Below are positions 22,087 through 33,580 of a stretch of 53,451 nucleotides of DNA, piece by piece (positions within the stretch are counted from its first letter, which is position 1; every line of letters starts with the position of its first letter). Below the pieces are notes generated by a model that ran no database searches, was not told where the DNA came from, and worked only from the letters and a program-made list of their open reading frames with translations. Origin of the DNA: Ophiocordyceps camponoti-saundersi (nom. inval.) (lineage: Eukaryota; Ascomycota; Sordariomycetes; Hypocreales; Ophiocordycipitaceae); the NCBI GenBank assembly GCA_003339415.1, contig PDHQ01000002.1, forward strand, positions 597-54,047. The letters run 5' to 3'. The position numbers and the translations under genes were made by a program.

Positions 22087-24327
22087 ATGGCACCTCGCAA
22101 CGAGAAGAGTCAATTGAAGCGTCCACGGGTAAGTCGACAGACACATTCTATCGCATCTCCACAACGGCTACTCACGCTTAAAACAGGGCTCTCTTCCCGA
22201 GGACGCTACCGAGTCTAAGAAGCCTCGCCGGTCCGATCGACTCTCTCAGGCCGACTGTAAGACGCCCGTCGTCGGCAAACAGCACCTCCCGTCCCCAGTC
22301 ACCCGCTCCGCCGACTGCTCGTCTACCGATCGCTTTAAGGAGCCGACGGAGACGCCGGGCGATGATGACGATCTCTCGCGCAAGACGGAGGAACCCCATC
22401 AGGCCCTCTCGTCGCCGCCTCAAGACACGCAGCCTCTGAGCCAGTTTGTTGACCCCTTCTCCGCCCTCCCGGACGAGGTCGAGGACGAGGTCAAAGAGGG
22501 TGTTTGGGGTTACCTTCTCCCGCTCGATGTCAAGTACGGTGATGGGCCTCTGGTTCTCAAGCGCCGCAGCGCCTGTCCTCTGACCGATGCCCTCCATGCC
22601 GCCGCCTCTGGCGACAAGGCTGGGGAAAAGGACGGCAAGCCTGCTGCTATCCGCGAGGCCGATGCCTACAATCGCACCAAGATCAAGGGTGTGGCCTCGG
22701 GCGGCTATCTGATTGGCCGGCATCCAGAGTGCGGTGAGTCTGACAATGCCTCGATTGCTGAAATGACGCTCGCTCTGACCCTGTCGCCAGATATTGTCGT
22801 CGCTGAGGGCGTTGTCTCCAACCGTCATTGCCTCCTCTTCACCGAGACCAAGGTCAACGACGCCGTTGCCCTCGTCGAGGACCTGTCGAGCAATGGAACC
22901 TACGTAAACGAGGCCATTGTCGGCCGGAACCAGCGTCGCGAGCTCGAGGACGGGGACGAGATTGCCGTCCACGGCAAGGCCAGGTTTGTCTTCAGGTATC
23001 CCCGCAATCGACAAACCAGTGCTTTCTTGCAACAGTACACGCTCAAGGAAAAGCTCGGCAAGGGACACTTTGCCGAGGTTTACCTCTGCGTCGAGAAGGC
23101 CACTGGTCACCCTTATGCCGTGAAAATCTTCTCCAAGCCGGGTGGCGTCGATGACCGCTCAAAGACGGAAAGCCTCCAGCAGGAGATCGGCGTCTTGATG
23201 GGCGTCAGCCATCCCAACGTCATGTGTCTCAAGGACACATTTAATGAGCGCGATCGCGTGTATCTGGTACTGGAGCTGGCTCCCGAGGGCGAACTGTTCA
23301 ACCTCATCGTCATGAAGCAGAAGCTCAACGAGAACGAGGCACGCAAGCTCTTCAGGCAGCTCTTCCAGGGCATCAGGTACTTGGTAAGAGCCAGTGACTC
23401 GCCCTCCTTATTCCGACGTCACATCTACTCACTCCGCATTCAGCACGAACGGAACATTGTTCACCGGGACATCAAGCCGGAAAACATCCTCATTGTTGAC
23501 AAGGACCTGAGCGTCAAGATTGCCGACTTTGGCCTCGCCAAGATCATCGGGGAAGAATCATTTACCACGACGCTGTGTGGCACGCCGAGCTACGTTGCGC
23601 CCGAGATCCTTGCCGACTCTAAGCAGCGTCAGTACACCAAGGCCGTCGACATCTGGTCCCTGGGCGTCGTCCTTTACATATGCCTTTGCGGTTTCCCCCC
23701 GTTCTCGGACGAACTCTATTCGAGGGACTTTCCCTTTACCCTTTCGCAGCAAATAAGGAGTGGCCGCTTCGACTACCCGTCTCCCTACTGGGATTCTGTT
23801 GGCGACCCTGCGCGTGAGAATGAAGCCGCCCCCCTACCCCCTTTTTCCTGCCTCATCTGATGAGACGCTGACATTCGGCGGCTGCAGTCGACCTCATCGA
23901 CTCGATGCTGATGGTGGATCCGACCAAGAGGTTCACGATAGATCAGTGTCTGTCGCACCCATGGCTGACGAATAACATGCCGGGTGTCAACGACAGTACG
24001 GGCGGGCTCGTCGGGGGCATCGCCGGTCTCGAAGTTGACCGCAGGGCCCCGCATCGAGAGAGGACGCTGTTGGCGTCGCTCAACTCGATCGAAGTGACGG
24101 CGCAGATCCCCGCTGGCGGCGACCGATCGCCCGTCAAAGTGTTTACCAAGAACAAACACCACATCACGAACGCGAAGAAGGAGACGGCCCCAAGCGGCCA
24201 GAGATCAACGAGGGAGTTTATGGAAATGGGAGGCAAGGGGGATCAGCAACTCTTTCCCGACGAGAGTTCAAGCGTTTACCCGGTGTGCCAAACAGCCGCT
24301 AAGACGAAGAAGAAGACTAAGGCTTAG
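22087..24327 (+). CDS. chk2: FHA-domain checkpoint kinase Chk2/Rad53 (PRD-4)
   Basis: Effector Ser/Thr kinase of the DNA-damage checkpoint; the Neurospora orthologue PRD-4 also links damage and translation stress to the circadian clock (established knowledge). Exons 22087-22128, 22187-22733, 22791-23383, 23444-23813, 23888-24327 encode 663 residues. The N-terminus has four SQ/TQ sites (Ser8, Ser34, Thr95, Ser99), the expected ATM/ATR targets. The FHA domain (about 188-266) keeps GRHPEC, SNRH and SSNGTYVN. The kinase domain starts near residue 279: glycine loop LGKGHFAEVY, Lys308 in AVKIF, catalytic HRDIKPEN (Asp403), DFG (Asp422) and CGTPSYVAPE. The tail is Lys-rich (KTKKKTKA), a possible nuclear signal. 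The first exon is only 42 nt; introns are 57-74 bp. Nothing essential is missing. Confidence 0.96.
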
Positions 24328-24652
24328 GCTTCATGAGCGGTGGGTTTCGTGGACCACTCTTTGTTTCTCTCTTGTCCGAGTTACACAGCGTGCCAGAGGT
24401 ATCGGAGACCAAGCGGTATGAGATGGGGATCTCTTTTGGGACTGTCTGTCTGTCGAGGTAGATTTCTGCCTAACTAACTAGGTACCTACCTAACTGCTAC
24501 TTGCTTGCTTGTCTACCCCTATCGATCTAGGAGGTATGTATGTATGTATGTACGCATGCCGCATGTTGTAGGAAAGGCAAGCAAGCAAGCAGGTCGAACT
24601 GGTGGCGCGTATCCGTACATACGTTCAAAGAGCGTGCCAATGAAGCATACCT

Positions 24653-24681
24653 ACCTACTTACCAAAGTATGGTAAGTAGGT
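24653..24681. repeat. Perfect 12-bp hairpin of TAGG-type repeat
   Basis: ACCTACTTACCA at 24653-24664 and TGGTAAGTAGGT at 24670-24681 are exact complements around a 5-base loop. A 13th pair (24652/24682) extends the stem. It lies 325 bp past the chk2 stop, so it could be in the 3' UTR or act near transcript ends; that is inference. Confidence 0.75.
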
Positions 24682-24813
24682 ACCTAGGTAAACAGGTCGT
24701 GTATACCAGGTAGAGAAGTGCCCTTTATACCTTCATGTGTGATGCACCATTGCTCCTAACAACGAGCGGTAGTTGGGTAAGATGAGGTTGGTGAGAGGAA
24801 AAAGGACAGAGCG

Positions 24814-24821
24814 TCACGTGA
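24814..24821. promoter_or_regulatory. TCACGTGA E-box upstream of eif3m
   Basis: Perfect 8-bp palindrome 183 bp before the eif3m ATG (10 bp, GTCACGTGAC, with flanks). CACGTG is bound by fungal bHLH factors such as Cbf1; TCACGTGA is a common extended form. Function here is inferred from position only. Confidence 0.5.
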
Positions 24822-25003
24822 CTTGAGGTGACCGCCCTCGCTTAGGTAGGCTTAGGTTCCCACACAAAGACGCCGGGCGGCAGAAAAATTAGGCGGGGTG
24901 GCCGAAGCAATTCCCTGCCAGCAGAGTTCTCTCATCATCGAAATCTATCACCCTTCCACGGCGAGATAGCGGCCGACGATCGAGTGACTGACGACCGCCC
25001 AAG

Positions 25004-26359
25004 ATGCCCGCCGCCACGAGCAACCGGCAGCCGCAGCTGCTCTTCGTCGATGGGTCCTTCGAGGAGCTGGCGCGCGAGATGGCCGACTATCTCAAGGCCG
25101 AGGAGGCGAAGCAGCTACTTACCCAGGACCCTTCCAAGGAAGAAGTTCTCTCTAAGCTGGTGGCAGCATCGCAGGCGCTCAGCACCGTCCCGGAGAAGGA
25201 ATATACTGCGGCATCGAATCTCATGGTCCATCTGGTGCTCCAATCGGCCGACCCCAAAAAACACCTGCCGACGCTGTGCAATAGCTTCTCCAAGGCGCTG
25301 TCCGGATCTTCGGTGCACGGGCCGGGTCTGTCTCTGAATGCGCTGACGACGGTATTCAACCTACTGGATCAGGAGGATCCTATCCGGGCGCGCGTCTTCA
25401 TGGAGATCCTCAAGTTCCTCAAGGCTCACTCCATGTTTGACACTCTGCGGCCCTACCTGGACAAGCTTCCGGAGTGGATAGATTCTTGGGGCAACGGGGA
25501 GGAGATTGAGCGCAAGATCTACGACGAAGTGGCCCAGGTAGCTCTCGAGGCTGGCGAGCCGGGGTGAGTTTTTTCGGCGGCATTGCTTAATACGTGGAAG
25601 TGCGCTGACCTGAAGGGCGCGGGGCGGCACAGAATCAGCTATGACTTTGTTCTGAAGGCTCTGCGAACGTTTGACTCGGACGATAGAGAGGAAGTCACTT
25701 CGGAGGAGGCTCAGAGACTGTCGCTGCGGGCTGTCAAGATGGCCATCCTTTCCAACACCCACTTTCTCTTCCAAGACCTGCGCGCCATCCCCAGCGTCCA
25801 GGCTCTCAACGACTCTCACCCCGTCTATTCGCAACTCCTCGACATCTTTGCCGAACAGGACCTCGAGGACTACAACGACTTTAATGACGAGCATGACGGC
25901 TGGTTGGAAAAGGAGAAGATGGACGGCGACAGACTGCACCGCAAGATGCGTCTCCTGACTTTTGCCAGCCTGGCAGCGGCGACGCCCAGCCGCGAACTCG
26001 AGTATGCCAGGATCGCCAAGGCGCTCCAGATCCCCAAGGAAAACGTCGAGATGTGGGCCATCGATGTCATCCGGGCCGGACTGGTGGAGGGCAAGCTGTC
26101 GCAGGAGCGGCAGATGTTTCTCGTTCACAAAGTCACGTACCGCGTCTTCGGCCAAAAACAGTATCAGGAGCTCGCCACACGAGTGGACCACTGGAGGGGG
26201 ACGCTGCGGAACGTGCTCGAGGTGCTTCGCCTAGAGCAAGCCAACGCCAAAGCGCAGAGAGAGCGAGAGGCGCAAGAGCTGGAGCGCAAGATGGCCGGCG
26301 TCGGTGTGAGCCAAGGACGTCGACAGCAACAACGTGAGAGGACAGACAACGACGACTGA
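25004..26359 (+). CDS. eif3m: Translation initiation factor eIF3 subunit m (PCI domain)
   Basis: Component of the eIF3 complex that promotes 43S pre-initiation complex assembly in the cytosol. Exons 25004-25563 and 25633-26359, with one 69-bp intron splitting a glycine codon, encode 428 residues, normal for fungal eIF3m. The helical N-terminal half contains [13 protein letters not shown] and [13 protein letters not shown] segments; the PCI/winged-helix module occupies roughly residues 215-375 ([45 protein letters not shown]). The C-terminus is a charged helix followed by a Gln/Arg-rich tail. The ATG at 25004 is the first in frame and sits in a good AAG-ATG-C context. It converges with the UMP kinase gene, whose 3' end is 716 bp away. 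Confidence 0.96.
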
Positions 26360-27075
26360 GAGGTTACGGAGACGGCTTCCTCCCGATCAAGCAACATGAC
26401 GCGCCCTCCACAAATACATACGCCCTTGGACACTCACGCAAACACACTTGGCGCGTTTGGGGGGGGGGGGGATTTCCCGAAACGAAAGATGAAAGGGGGG
26501 AGGGAAGGATGATGGGAGAAGATGTTACCGGCGCAAAAAGAAAAAAAAAAGGAAACTGCTGTCTCTGGGATGGGGATGCTGGAGGGAACTGCCGCGGAAA
26601 TGGTTTCGGGAGGTACAGGGGCGACCCCAAGCAAGCCTGAGGGACCAACGGGGTGCTCTCTCTTCTCCCCCCCCCTTTTTATGTGGGATTGCGCGAATGG
26701 CGTAGCCGGGGAGGGGGTTAACATGACTTTATGTTTATATTCTGCGGCTTTGGTTCTTAGGGGGCTGGGAGGGTCAAAGGGGGAGGATGGGCATTACTCT
26801 TGACGTTGGTGGTACTACTAGACAGAAAGAGAGAGAGAGAGAGACGGAAGCCGGCAGAGAAGATGGGGTGAAGATGATTGTGAATTTCGACTTGACTATC
26901 AAGACGTGTGTATCCGTATATTCTATATACATGTGTGACGTGTCGTGGGACATGGTAACTTGGCAGCTTGTGAACTTCGCCAAGGGAACCCCGTCGGAAG
27001 CACCTCAACGTCCTATCTTCTCTCTTCTCTCTCCTTCACAAGACGCAATCAAAGAAGGGGGCACAGGCTAAGGGA
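26360..27075. other. Convergent intergenic region
   Basis: Two 3' flanks facing each other. Holds a G tract (about 26459-26471), an A tract (about 26540-26550), C tract (about 26668-26676) and a GA run (about 26827-26844). No gene is supported. Confidence 0.5.
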
Positions 27076-28304
27076 TCAGAAGCCATCACCCAGCTTCTCC
27101 TTAAGTCGTTTCTGGGTCTCGACGAAGACGGCGTCCGGGTCGCGGGTGGCGTCAATCTTGACGACGCACCCCTTCTTGTCGTAGTGGTCGACGACGGGCA
27201 TGCTGGTGTCGACGAAGGTGCGGAAACGCTTGAGGATGCTCTCTGCGTTGTCGTCGTCGCGACCGCTTGTCTTTCCGCGTTCGAGGAGACGTTCCTGCAT
27301 GACGTTTTCGGGACAGTCGTAGAAGAGGACGAGGCTGGGGTTGCAGACGGCTGCTTCGAAGCGATGGGCCTGGTCGAGCTTGCGGGGGAAGCCGTCGATG
27401 AGGAATCGGGCGGGACGGGAGGAGTCGGCGCCGTCTCCTCCTTTGCGCTTATTCAGGGCCTCGACCATTGCGTTTTCCAAGAGTTGGACGGTGACCTCCA
27501 TGGGGACGATGAGCCCCTCCTTGATGTGGGTTCGGATCAGGTCTCCGAACTGGGATCCCGGACGGTCTTGCTCCGCTCGGAGGAGGTCGCCGGCCGAGAG
27601 GTGGGTGAAGCCGTATTGGGAGACGAGGCGGGAGCATTGGGTGCCCTTGCCTGCGCCGGGGCCGCCCAGGACGAAGACGACGGTTGCCTTGTCGGGGGAG
27701 AAGGCGGGGGAGGATGAAGGCGGGGGCAGCTGTTGCTGCTGGTTGTCGGTGGTGGAGGGAGGCATAGCTGTTTACATAGGTAGGTAAAAGATTAGCCTCT
27801 TTGATTTGCTTTCACCATTGTAAATGTAGTAGGGAGAGTAATGGAAATGGGAGAGGGAGTATAGACTAGGTAGATACCTTTGCGACGGTTGACGAGCGCG
27901 ACGTAGGCGGCAGAACCAAAGGCGATGACAGCTATAAAAGGCAAGAATTTGATGTTAGTCTTCTTCTGACTCGGTGGTCTGTCGTTGTGGTTGTTGTGGT
28001 TGTTGCTGCTGCCACCGGTACTGCTGCCTCGGCCACTGTCACTGGCACTTGTATTTAAGGGGTGATTGTTTTCTTTATCGGTAGGGGTCTTGTTGTTCAA
28101 GCTCGAGCTGAAGTTGGCAGAAGAAGAAGCGAGGAATCTCCGACGAGCAAGGTGAAGCTGTCTGCTTCCACTGTTGCTGCTGCTACTGTTGCTGTTCCTG
28201 CTGCTGCTGCTGCTACCATCAAAGAAGAAAAGGACGGAACAAGGCCGAGAGCGGAAGGTTGTAGAAGCGATGGAAACGGCCTGACGCAGTGCCGTGTGGG
28301 ACAT
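27076..28304 (-). CDS. ura6: UMP/CMP kinase (URA6 type) with membrane-anchored N-terminus
   Basis: Phosphorylates UMP (and CMP/dCMP) with ATP in pyrimidine nucleotide synthesis. Exons 28304-27878 and 27767-27076, with a 110-bp intron splitting an alanine codon, give 372 residues. The kinase part has the P-loop LGGPGAGKGTQ (about 176-186), the NMP-binding region (FLIDGFPRKLDQAHRFE), and the LID (RLLERGKTSGRDDDN). The first exon adds 142 residues rich in Ser/Asn with basic N-terminal residues and a hydrophobic segment (FLPFIAVIAFGSAAYVALV, about 119-137) just before the intron, suggesting mitochondrial or membrane targeting. A second ATG lies two bases into exon 2 (codon 144) and would yield a soluble 229-residue enzyme of the classical length. 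The frame continues upstream of 28304 but contains no further ATG. Confidence 0.93.
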
Positions 28305-28560
28305 TCTTGTAATGTATCTCTGTGTATTTTGTTTTTTTTTTTTTGTTGAGCGACTGGTTTCAAGAAATTGTCGTGACACCAGTTTCGAAACGAAGTCCTC
28401 TTTTTTTTTTTACCTTGATATTTTTGTCTTCGTCTTGGCGTCTCTTGATTCTTGATAAATTCCCTTTCTGGGAACTGCCTGCTCTGTTGCCTGATTGACT
28501 GGGTCAGGGGAATCCGGGAGGAGGGGGGGGGGAGAAAGGGAAACGGCTTAGGAGGGAGAG

Positions 28561-28570
28561 GGAGAGAGAC

Positions 28571-28612
<42 letters not shown>
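28561..28612. repeat. GA dinucleotide microsatellite
   Basis: Nearly pure GA run about 260-310 bp upstream of the ura6 ATG, so probably in its promoter or 5' leader. Confidence 0.85.
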
Positions 28613-28613
<1 letters not shown>

Positions 28614-28654
28614 GAGGGAAAAAAAAATTAAAACACATGTGAGAAATAAGGGGT

Positions 28655-28660
28655 CACGTG
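28655..28660. promoter_or_regulatory. CACGTG E-box upstream of ura6
   Basis: Core palindrome in the context GGTCACGTGGG, about 350 bp upstream of the ura6 start. Binding is inferred from the motif only. Confidence 0.35.
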
Positions 28661-28845
28661 GGGCCATAAATTGAATTTGGCTTGGGTGTAGGTGTTTATG
28701 CTTGCATGCATAAAAGCTAAGATTACGTACATCATCCATCGCCTTCTCCCCCCCACTTTGTGTGTCAAAACAACCCGGCAAGGTGGGTTGGGGGAGGGAG
28801 GGAGGGGGAGGGGGGGGGGGGTGACAGGGGAGCTAGATGCTGCCA

Positions 28846-28869
28846 ACCTACCTATGTACCTAGGTAGGT
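28846..28869. repeat. TAGG-repeat hairpin
   Basis: ACCTACCTA (28846-28854) and TAGGTAGGT (28861-28869) are exact complements around a six-base loop, about 540 bp upstream of the ura6 start. Confidence 0.65.
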
Positions 28870-29685
28870 AGCTTTAGCTGCTTTAACCGGCTACCAGTGC
28901 CGAGGAAAGAAGACGACAACCCATGATCCTTTCAACCGCGGCGAATGGGTTGTATATACGGACATACATAGACGTAACACCGTAGAAAGGCGACATGGGC
29001 GTTATCGAGCCTCACGTAATAGTCGTGTCGGCGTCGGAGTCGAACTGGAAGACGAAGATGTACCTGGCCCCGTCTTCGGATATACATATATAGGCATCGG
29101 TCCTTTAGCGCCATCATCTGCACCATCCATCCATCCGTATGCGTTTGTAGTACGTACATATGTATGGGCAGATACACATACCTACACACCTCGCCCATAG
29201 ACTCCGGGGGTTGCGCGCGCACGGAAGCGGAACATGAAAATGTGATTTACCGTCATATCTCTCTCCCTTCTGCCTTGGTAAGGAACAAGAGATCGAAACA
29301 GTCTCTGTCACAGCTTTCTTGGTCGATGATGATGATCCGGAAGAGTCAAGAGTGAAAAGAAAGAGAAAAGCAAGGCAAAGGGTAAGCAAGGGGCCAAAGG
29401 GAAACAAAAAAAACACACACACCCCCTTAGCTACCTCCCTACCTAGGTAAGTTTACTGCAAAGGAGTGTCACGAGAAGCTGCCTCATCGCGAGCCATGGA
29501 AAAGAGGTATAAAGAGTTTCAAAACTTAATTCAAAACGAACAACACAAACACTAACAAGAACAGTGCATATGCACACACCGTCGAGCACAACAAGTTCAA
29601 GAAAAATAAGCTCACATGATCCGACAGTAATAACTTGACCCGTCAAGTTATAATACACTAAAGGGAAACCCTTCTCCTTTCCCCC

Positions 29686-31123
<1,438 letters not shown>

Positions 31124-32106
31124 CTTGAAAGACTTGGGAGAAAAAAAAGGGGGCTAGCTAGCTTTCTGGTTCTCTATGACGGGAGAAGAGGGGAGAGAGG
31201 CAGTTTGAGGGCGGGAAACAGGGACCGACAGGGGGAAAGATATGGGATCTCGATGTCAAGAGAGAACTGAGAGTAGAGGAGTTTGATTGCTGTGTCTGTC
31301 CGTCCATGAGAGTAAAAGCGGCCGTGATTTTTATATCCAGAAATCTAGTCGGTGGCGGACCTGATGATGGATGACCTCTTTTTTTTTCTTGTGCGTCGTT
31401 GTCGTCGACGCCTCCAACAGGCCAATATTTCTTGTTCACCTTCCAGAAGTGGCAGCTCTGGAGACACGAGAAAGCCAGAACATGGATATTGGCGACGTGT
31501 TGGTTTAGAAGCCCTCAGCTTTCGATATAAGATTTCCGTCTCGTCTATTATCGTCAAAGAGGGAAAGGGGAGAATTTAAGAAAATGGCCCCTTGGGATGC
31601 CGCAAGGGGGGGCGGTGGAAAGGGGGGGGGGAGCCAGCAAAAGGTGACAAGTATGTCATGGAGAGAGATAAGAAGAAGTGCTGGATCGGGAGATGCCATG
31701 GCGATTTTCAACCGTATGGGAGGCTGCCAGACCGACGCTTGGTGATGGCTGCCGAGGGCCCGGGCGCGTGGGGGAAGGAGGGTGGTCTGCGATCGTGTAG
31801 TATCTACCTCGTCGTTGTCCTCGTCGTTATCCTCGTCCTCGTCCTTGACCTCTTCCTCGTTCTCCCCACCCTTCAAGGCGAAGCCGCATCTCTGGGCGCA
31901 TCAGCCACGACTCACGGGACCAAGCCAAAGATATTCAGCGTATCCGCCAACTCTATCTCGCATGCATGCAAGGCCATCTATGTGAACTTAGGCGTGGCCC
32001 CGAAGACGACGCACGCGAGCGATTTGGCGCTGCAGCAGTTCCTCCCCCAAGAGAGGTGCCGCGTCCCGTTAGGGCAAGTCCCTGTGCGGTGAGCTGAATA
32101 GCGTGC

Positions 32107-32131
32107 GTTTGTGTGTGTGTGTGTGTGTGTG
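32107..32131. repeat. GT dinucleotide microsatellite
   Basis: Uninterrupted GT run of about 11-12 units in the intergenic region upstream of the protease gene. Confidence 0.85.
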
Positions 32132-32727
32132 TCGTGTGTGAAAGGTTCCCCTCGTCTTGTGACTCGACTTTACTGTTAAAGGCATACTTCATGAAGCTAT
32201 GTCTCGGCCGGACTAGATGTTAGGGTAGGGATCCGCGTTGTTTAGCTTGAGTGTGGGGGAGCCTCAAGATGATGAGTCTTGTCTGAGGCGGAAGGGGGAA
32301 AAAAAGGGAGGAAAGGGAAAAAAAAAGAAGGATCAAGGAATTGGAAGGTGGAAAGGAAGAAGAGAAGGAGAGTGTGTGTGATGTAGACAGAGATGGAGAG
32401 AGATAGACGAGCGAGCGGTGGAGGCGTTGATGTCTCAGGCCTCACCGTCGGACCGAAGCCGGCTCGACGGCATCGTGTCATTGTGGTCAGATGAGTGATT
32501 GAATCTATATATATGTCGTCATTGTTCGATATCTTGATATCTCATGTGCTGTTGATGCGATTGCCAATCTAAGGCATGGGATTGGCTTGGCTTGGCTTGC
32601 ACAATGGTCTTGTCGTTTGGGGGGGAATATGGGATATTGTCAGATGCTGCTCTTCATGAGGCATGGATGTTGGTAGAGAGAGAGAGATATGATAGATGCC
32701 CTAGGTAGGTACTGATAAGAGCAACCC

Positions 32728-32735
32728 TCACGTGA
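32728..32735. promoter_or_regulatory. TCACGTGA E-box palindrome
   Basis: Perfect 8-bp palindrome in the divergent region between the protease and GRF genes (about 850 bp upstream of the GRF ATG). Same extended form as upstream of eif3m and inside the terminal inverted repeats. Function unproven. Confidence 0.35.
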
Positions 32736-33120
32736 CGGTCCTTCGATACACAAGGCTCAGGGGGGGGACACGAGAAAGACGATCAGTGGGAGGTAAAAAA
32801 AAAAAGCCACGCTGGGATGAAACAGAGATAATGCCCATAAATAGGAACGAGTCGAATGAGTCTCTCGGAGATGACCGTCTGACTCTCCGCCACGCTCTTC
32901 ATCTTCTCTTACATCGTATGTACATACATACCTAGGTAGGTAGGTGAAGATACATATCGTCTCTCTTTTCTTCGTCTCTGCTACCATACAAAAAACCAGA
33001 TGACAACCAAAGAGTGTCACCGAGATAAATCAATACGAATACGGGACACACGGCCCGAGCCTTGTGGAGTGAGGAGTACCTACCCCACGTAACGCCTGCC
33101 CAGATGCCGGGTGTGCCCTA

Positions 33121-33159
33121 CCGGCGTGCCCTGCCGGCGTGCCCTGCCGGCGTGCCCTG
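33121..33159. repeat. 13-bp minisatellite, three perfect units
   Basis: CCGGCGTGCCCTG occurs three times head to tail at 33121, 33134 and 33147; a degenerate fourth copy precedes it at about 33107-33120. Confidence 0.9.
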
Positions 33160-33365
33160 CCCTGTCTGTCTGTGGCGGCAGCGGCTGCACCCGCCACCGT
33201 TATTTCCTTACCCCGCAGCACGAGCCCACATCAGCATCATCAATCCATCAGACCACCACCATCACCATCTTATCGCCATCATCTTCATCGTCAACCAACA
33301 GCTGAAACAAAAAAATATCCACACATCTTCAGCAACCCCGTGCACTTCTTCGAGCAGCACAAGTC

Positions 33366-33366
<1 letters not shown>

Positions 33367-33444
<78 letters not shown>

Positions 33445-33573
33445 ACCCCCCCCCNNNNNNNNNNCCTCTTCTTCTTCCCCCCACCCCTATAACAAAAAAA
33501 TATCCCCCCCTCTTCTTCCCCCCCCTCCCCTTCTTTCTCCAGCCCAATTCCCCCCCCCCCCCCCCCCCCCCCC
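33367..33573. other. C homopolymer flanking an assembly gap (N at 33455-33464)
   Basis: C tracts at 33367-33444, 33446-33454 and 33550-33573 surround ten N bases. The right tract ends only 7 bases before the GRF-protein ATG. Length and content of this block are not trustworthy, so the promoter and leader of the downstream gene are uncertain. Confidence 0.9.
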
Positions 33574-33580
33574 ATCGCCC

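Larger units (their letters stand above)
24328..25003. other. Intergenic between chk2 and eif3m
   Basis: Contains several TAGG/CCTA blocks (about 24470-24500, 24645-24690), a GTAT run (about 24534-24552), a perfect hairpin and an E-box upstream of eif3m. The last 100 bases should be the eif3m 5' leader. Confidence 0.55.
28305..29685. other. Intergenic, promoter side of ura6 and 3' flank of the subtilisin gene
   Basis: Includes T tracts (about 28330-28344, 28401-28411), a GA run (about 28561-28612), CACGTG (28655-28660), a G tract (about 28810-28821), a TAGG hairpin (28846-28869) and, on the right, a short A/C tract (about 29405-29425). No gene is supported. Confidence 0.5.
31124..33580. other. 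Divergent intergenic region with N gap
   Basis: 2.4 kb between the divergent protease and GRF-protein genes. Contains a G tract (about 31621-31630), a GT run (about 32107-32131), TCACGTGA (32728-32735), TAGG repeats (about 32702-32711, 32931-32944), a 13-bp tandem repeat (33121-33159) and the C-tract/N gap (33367-33573). A 166-codon plus-strand frame at 31592-32092 lacks an ATG start and family resemblance, so it is not called. Confidence 0.5.

Noticed and set aside
31592..32092. 166-codon plus-strand frame with a hydrophobic stretch
   Set aside because: No ATG at the start, no family resemblance; the hydrophobic part comes from a GTC/CTC-rich repeat.
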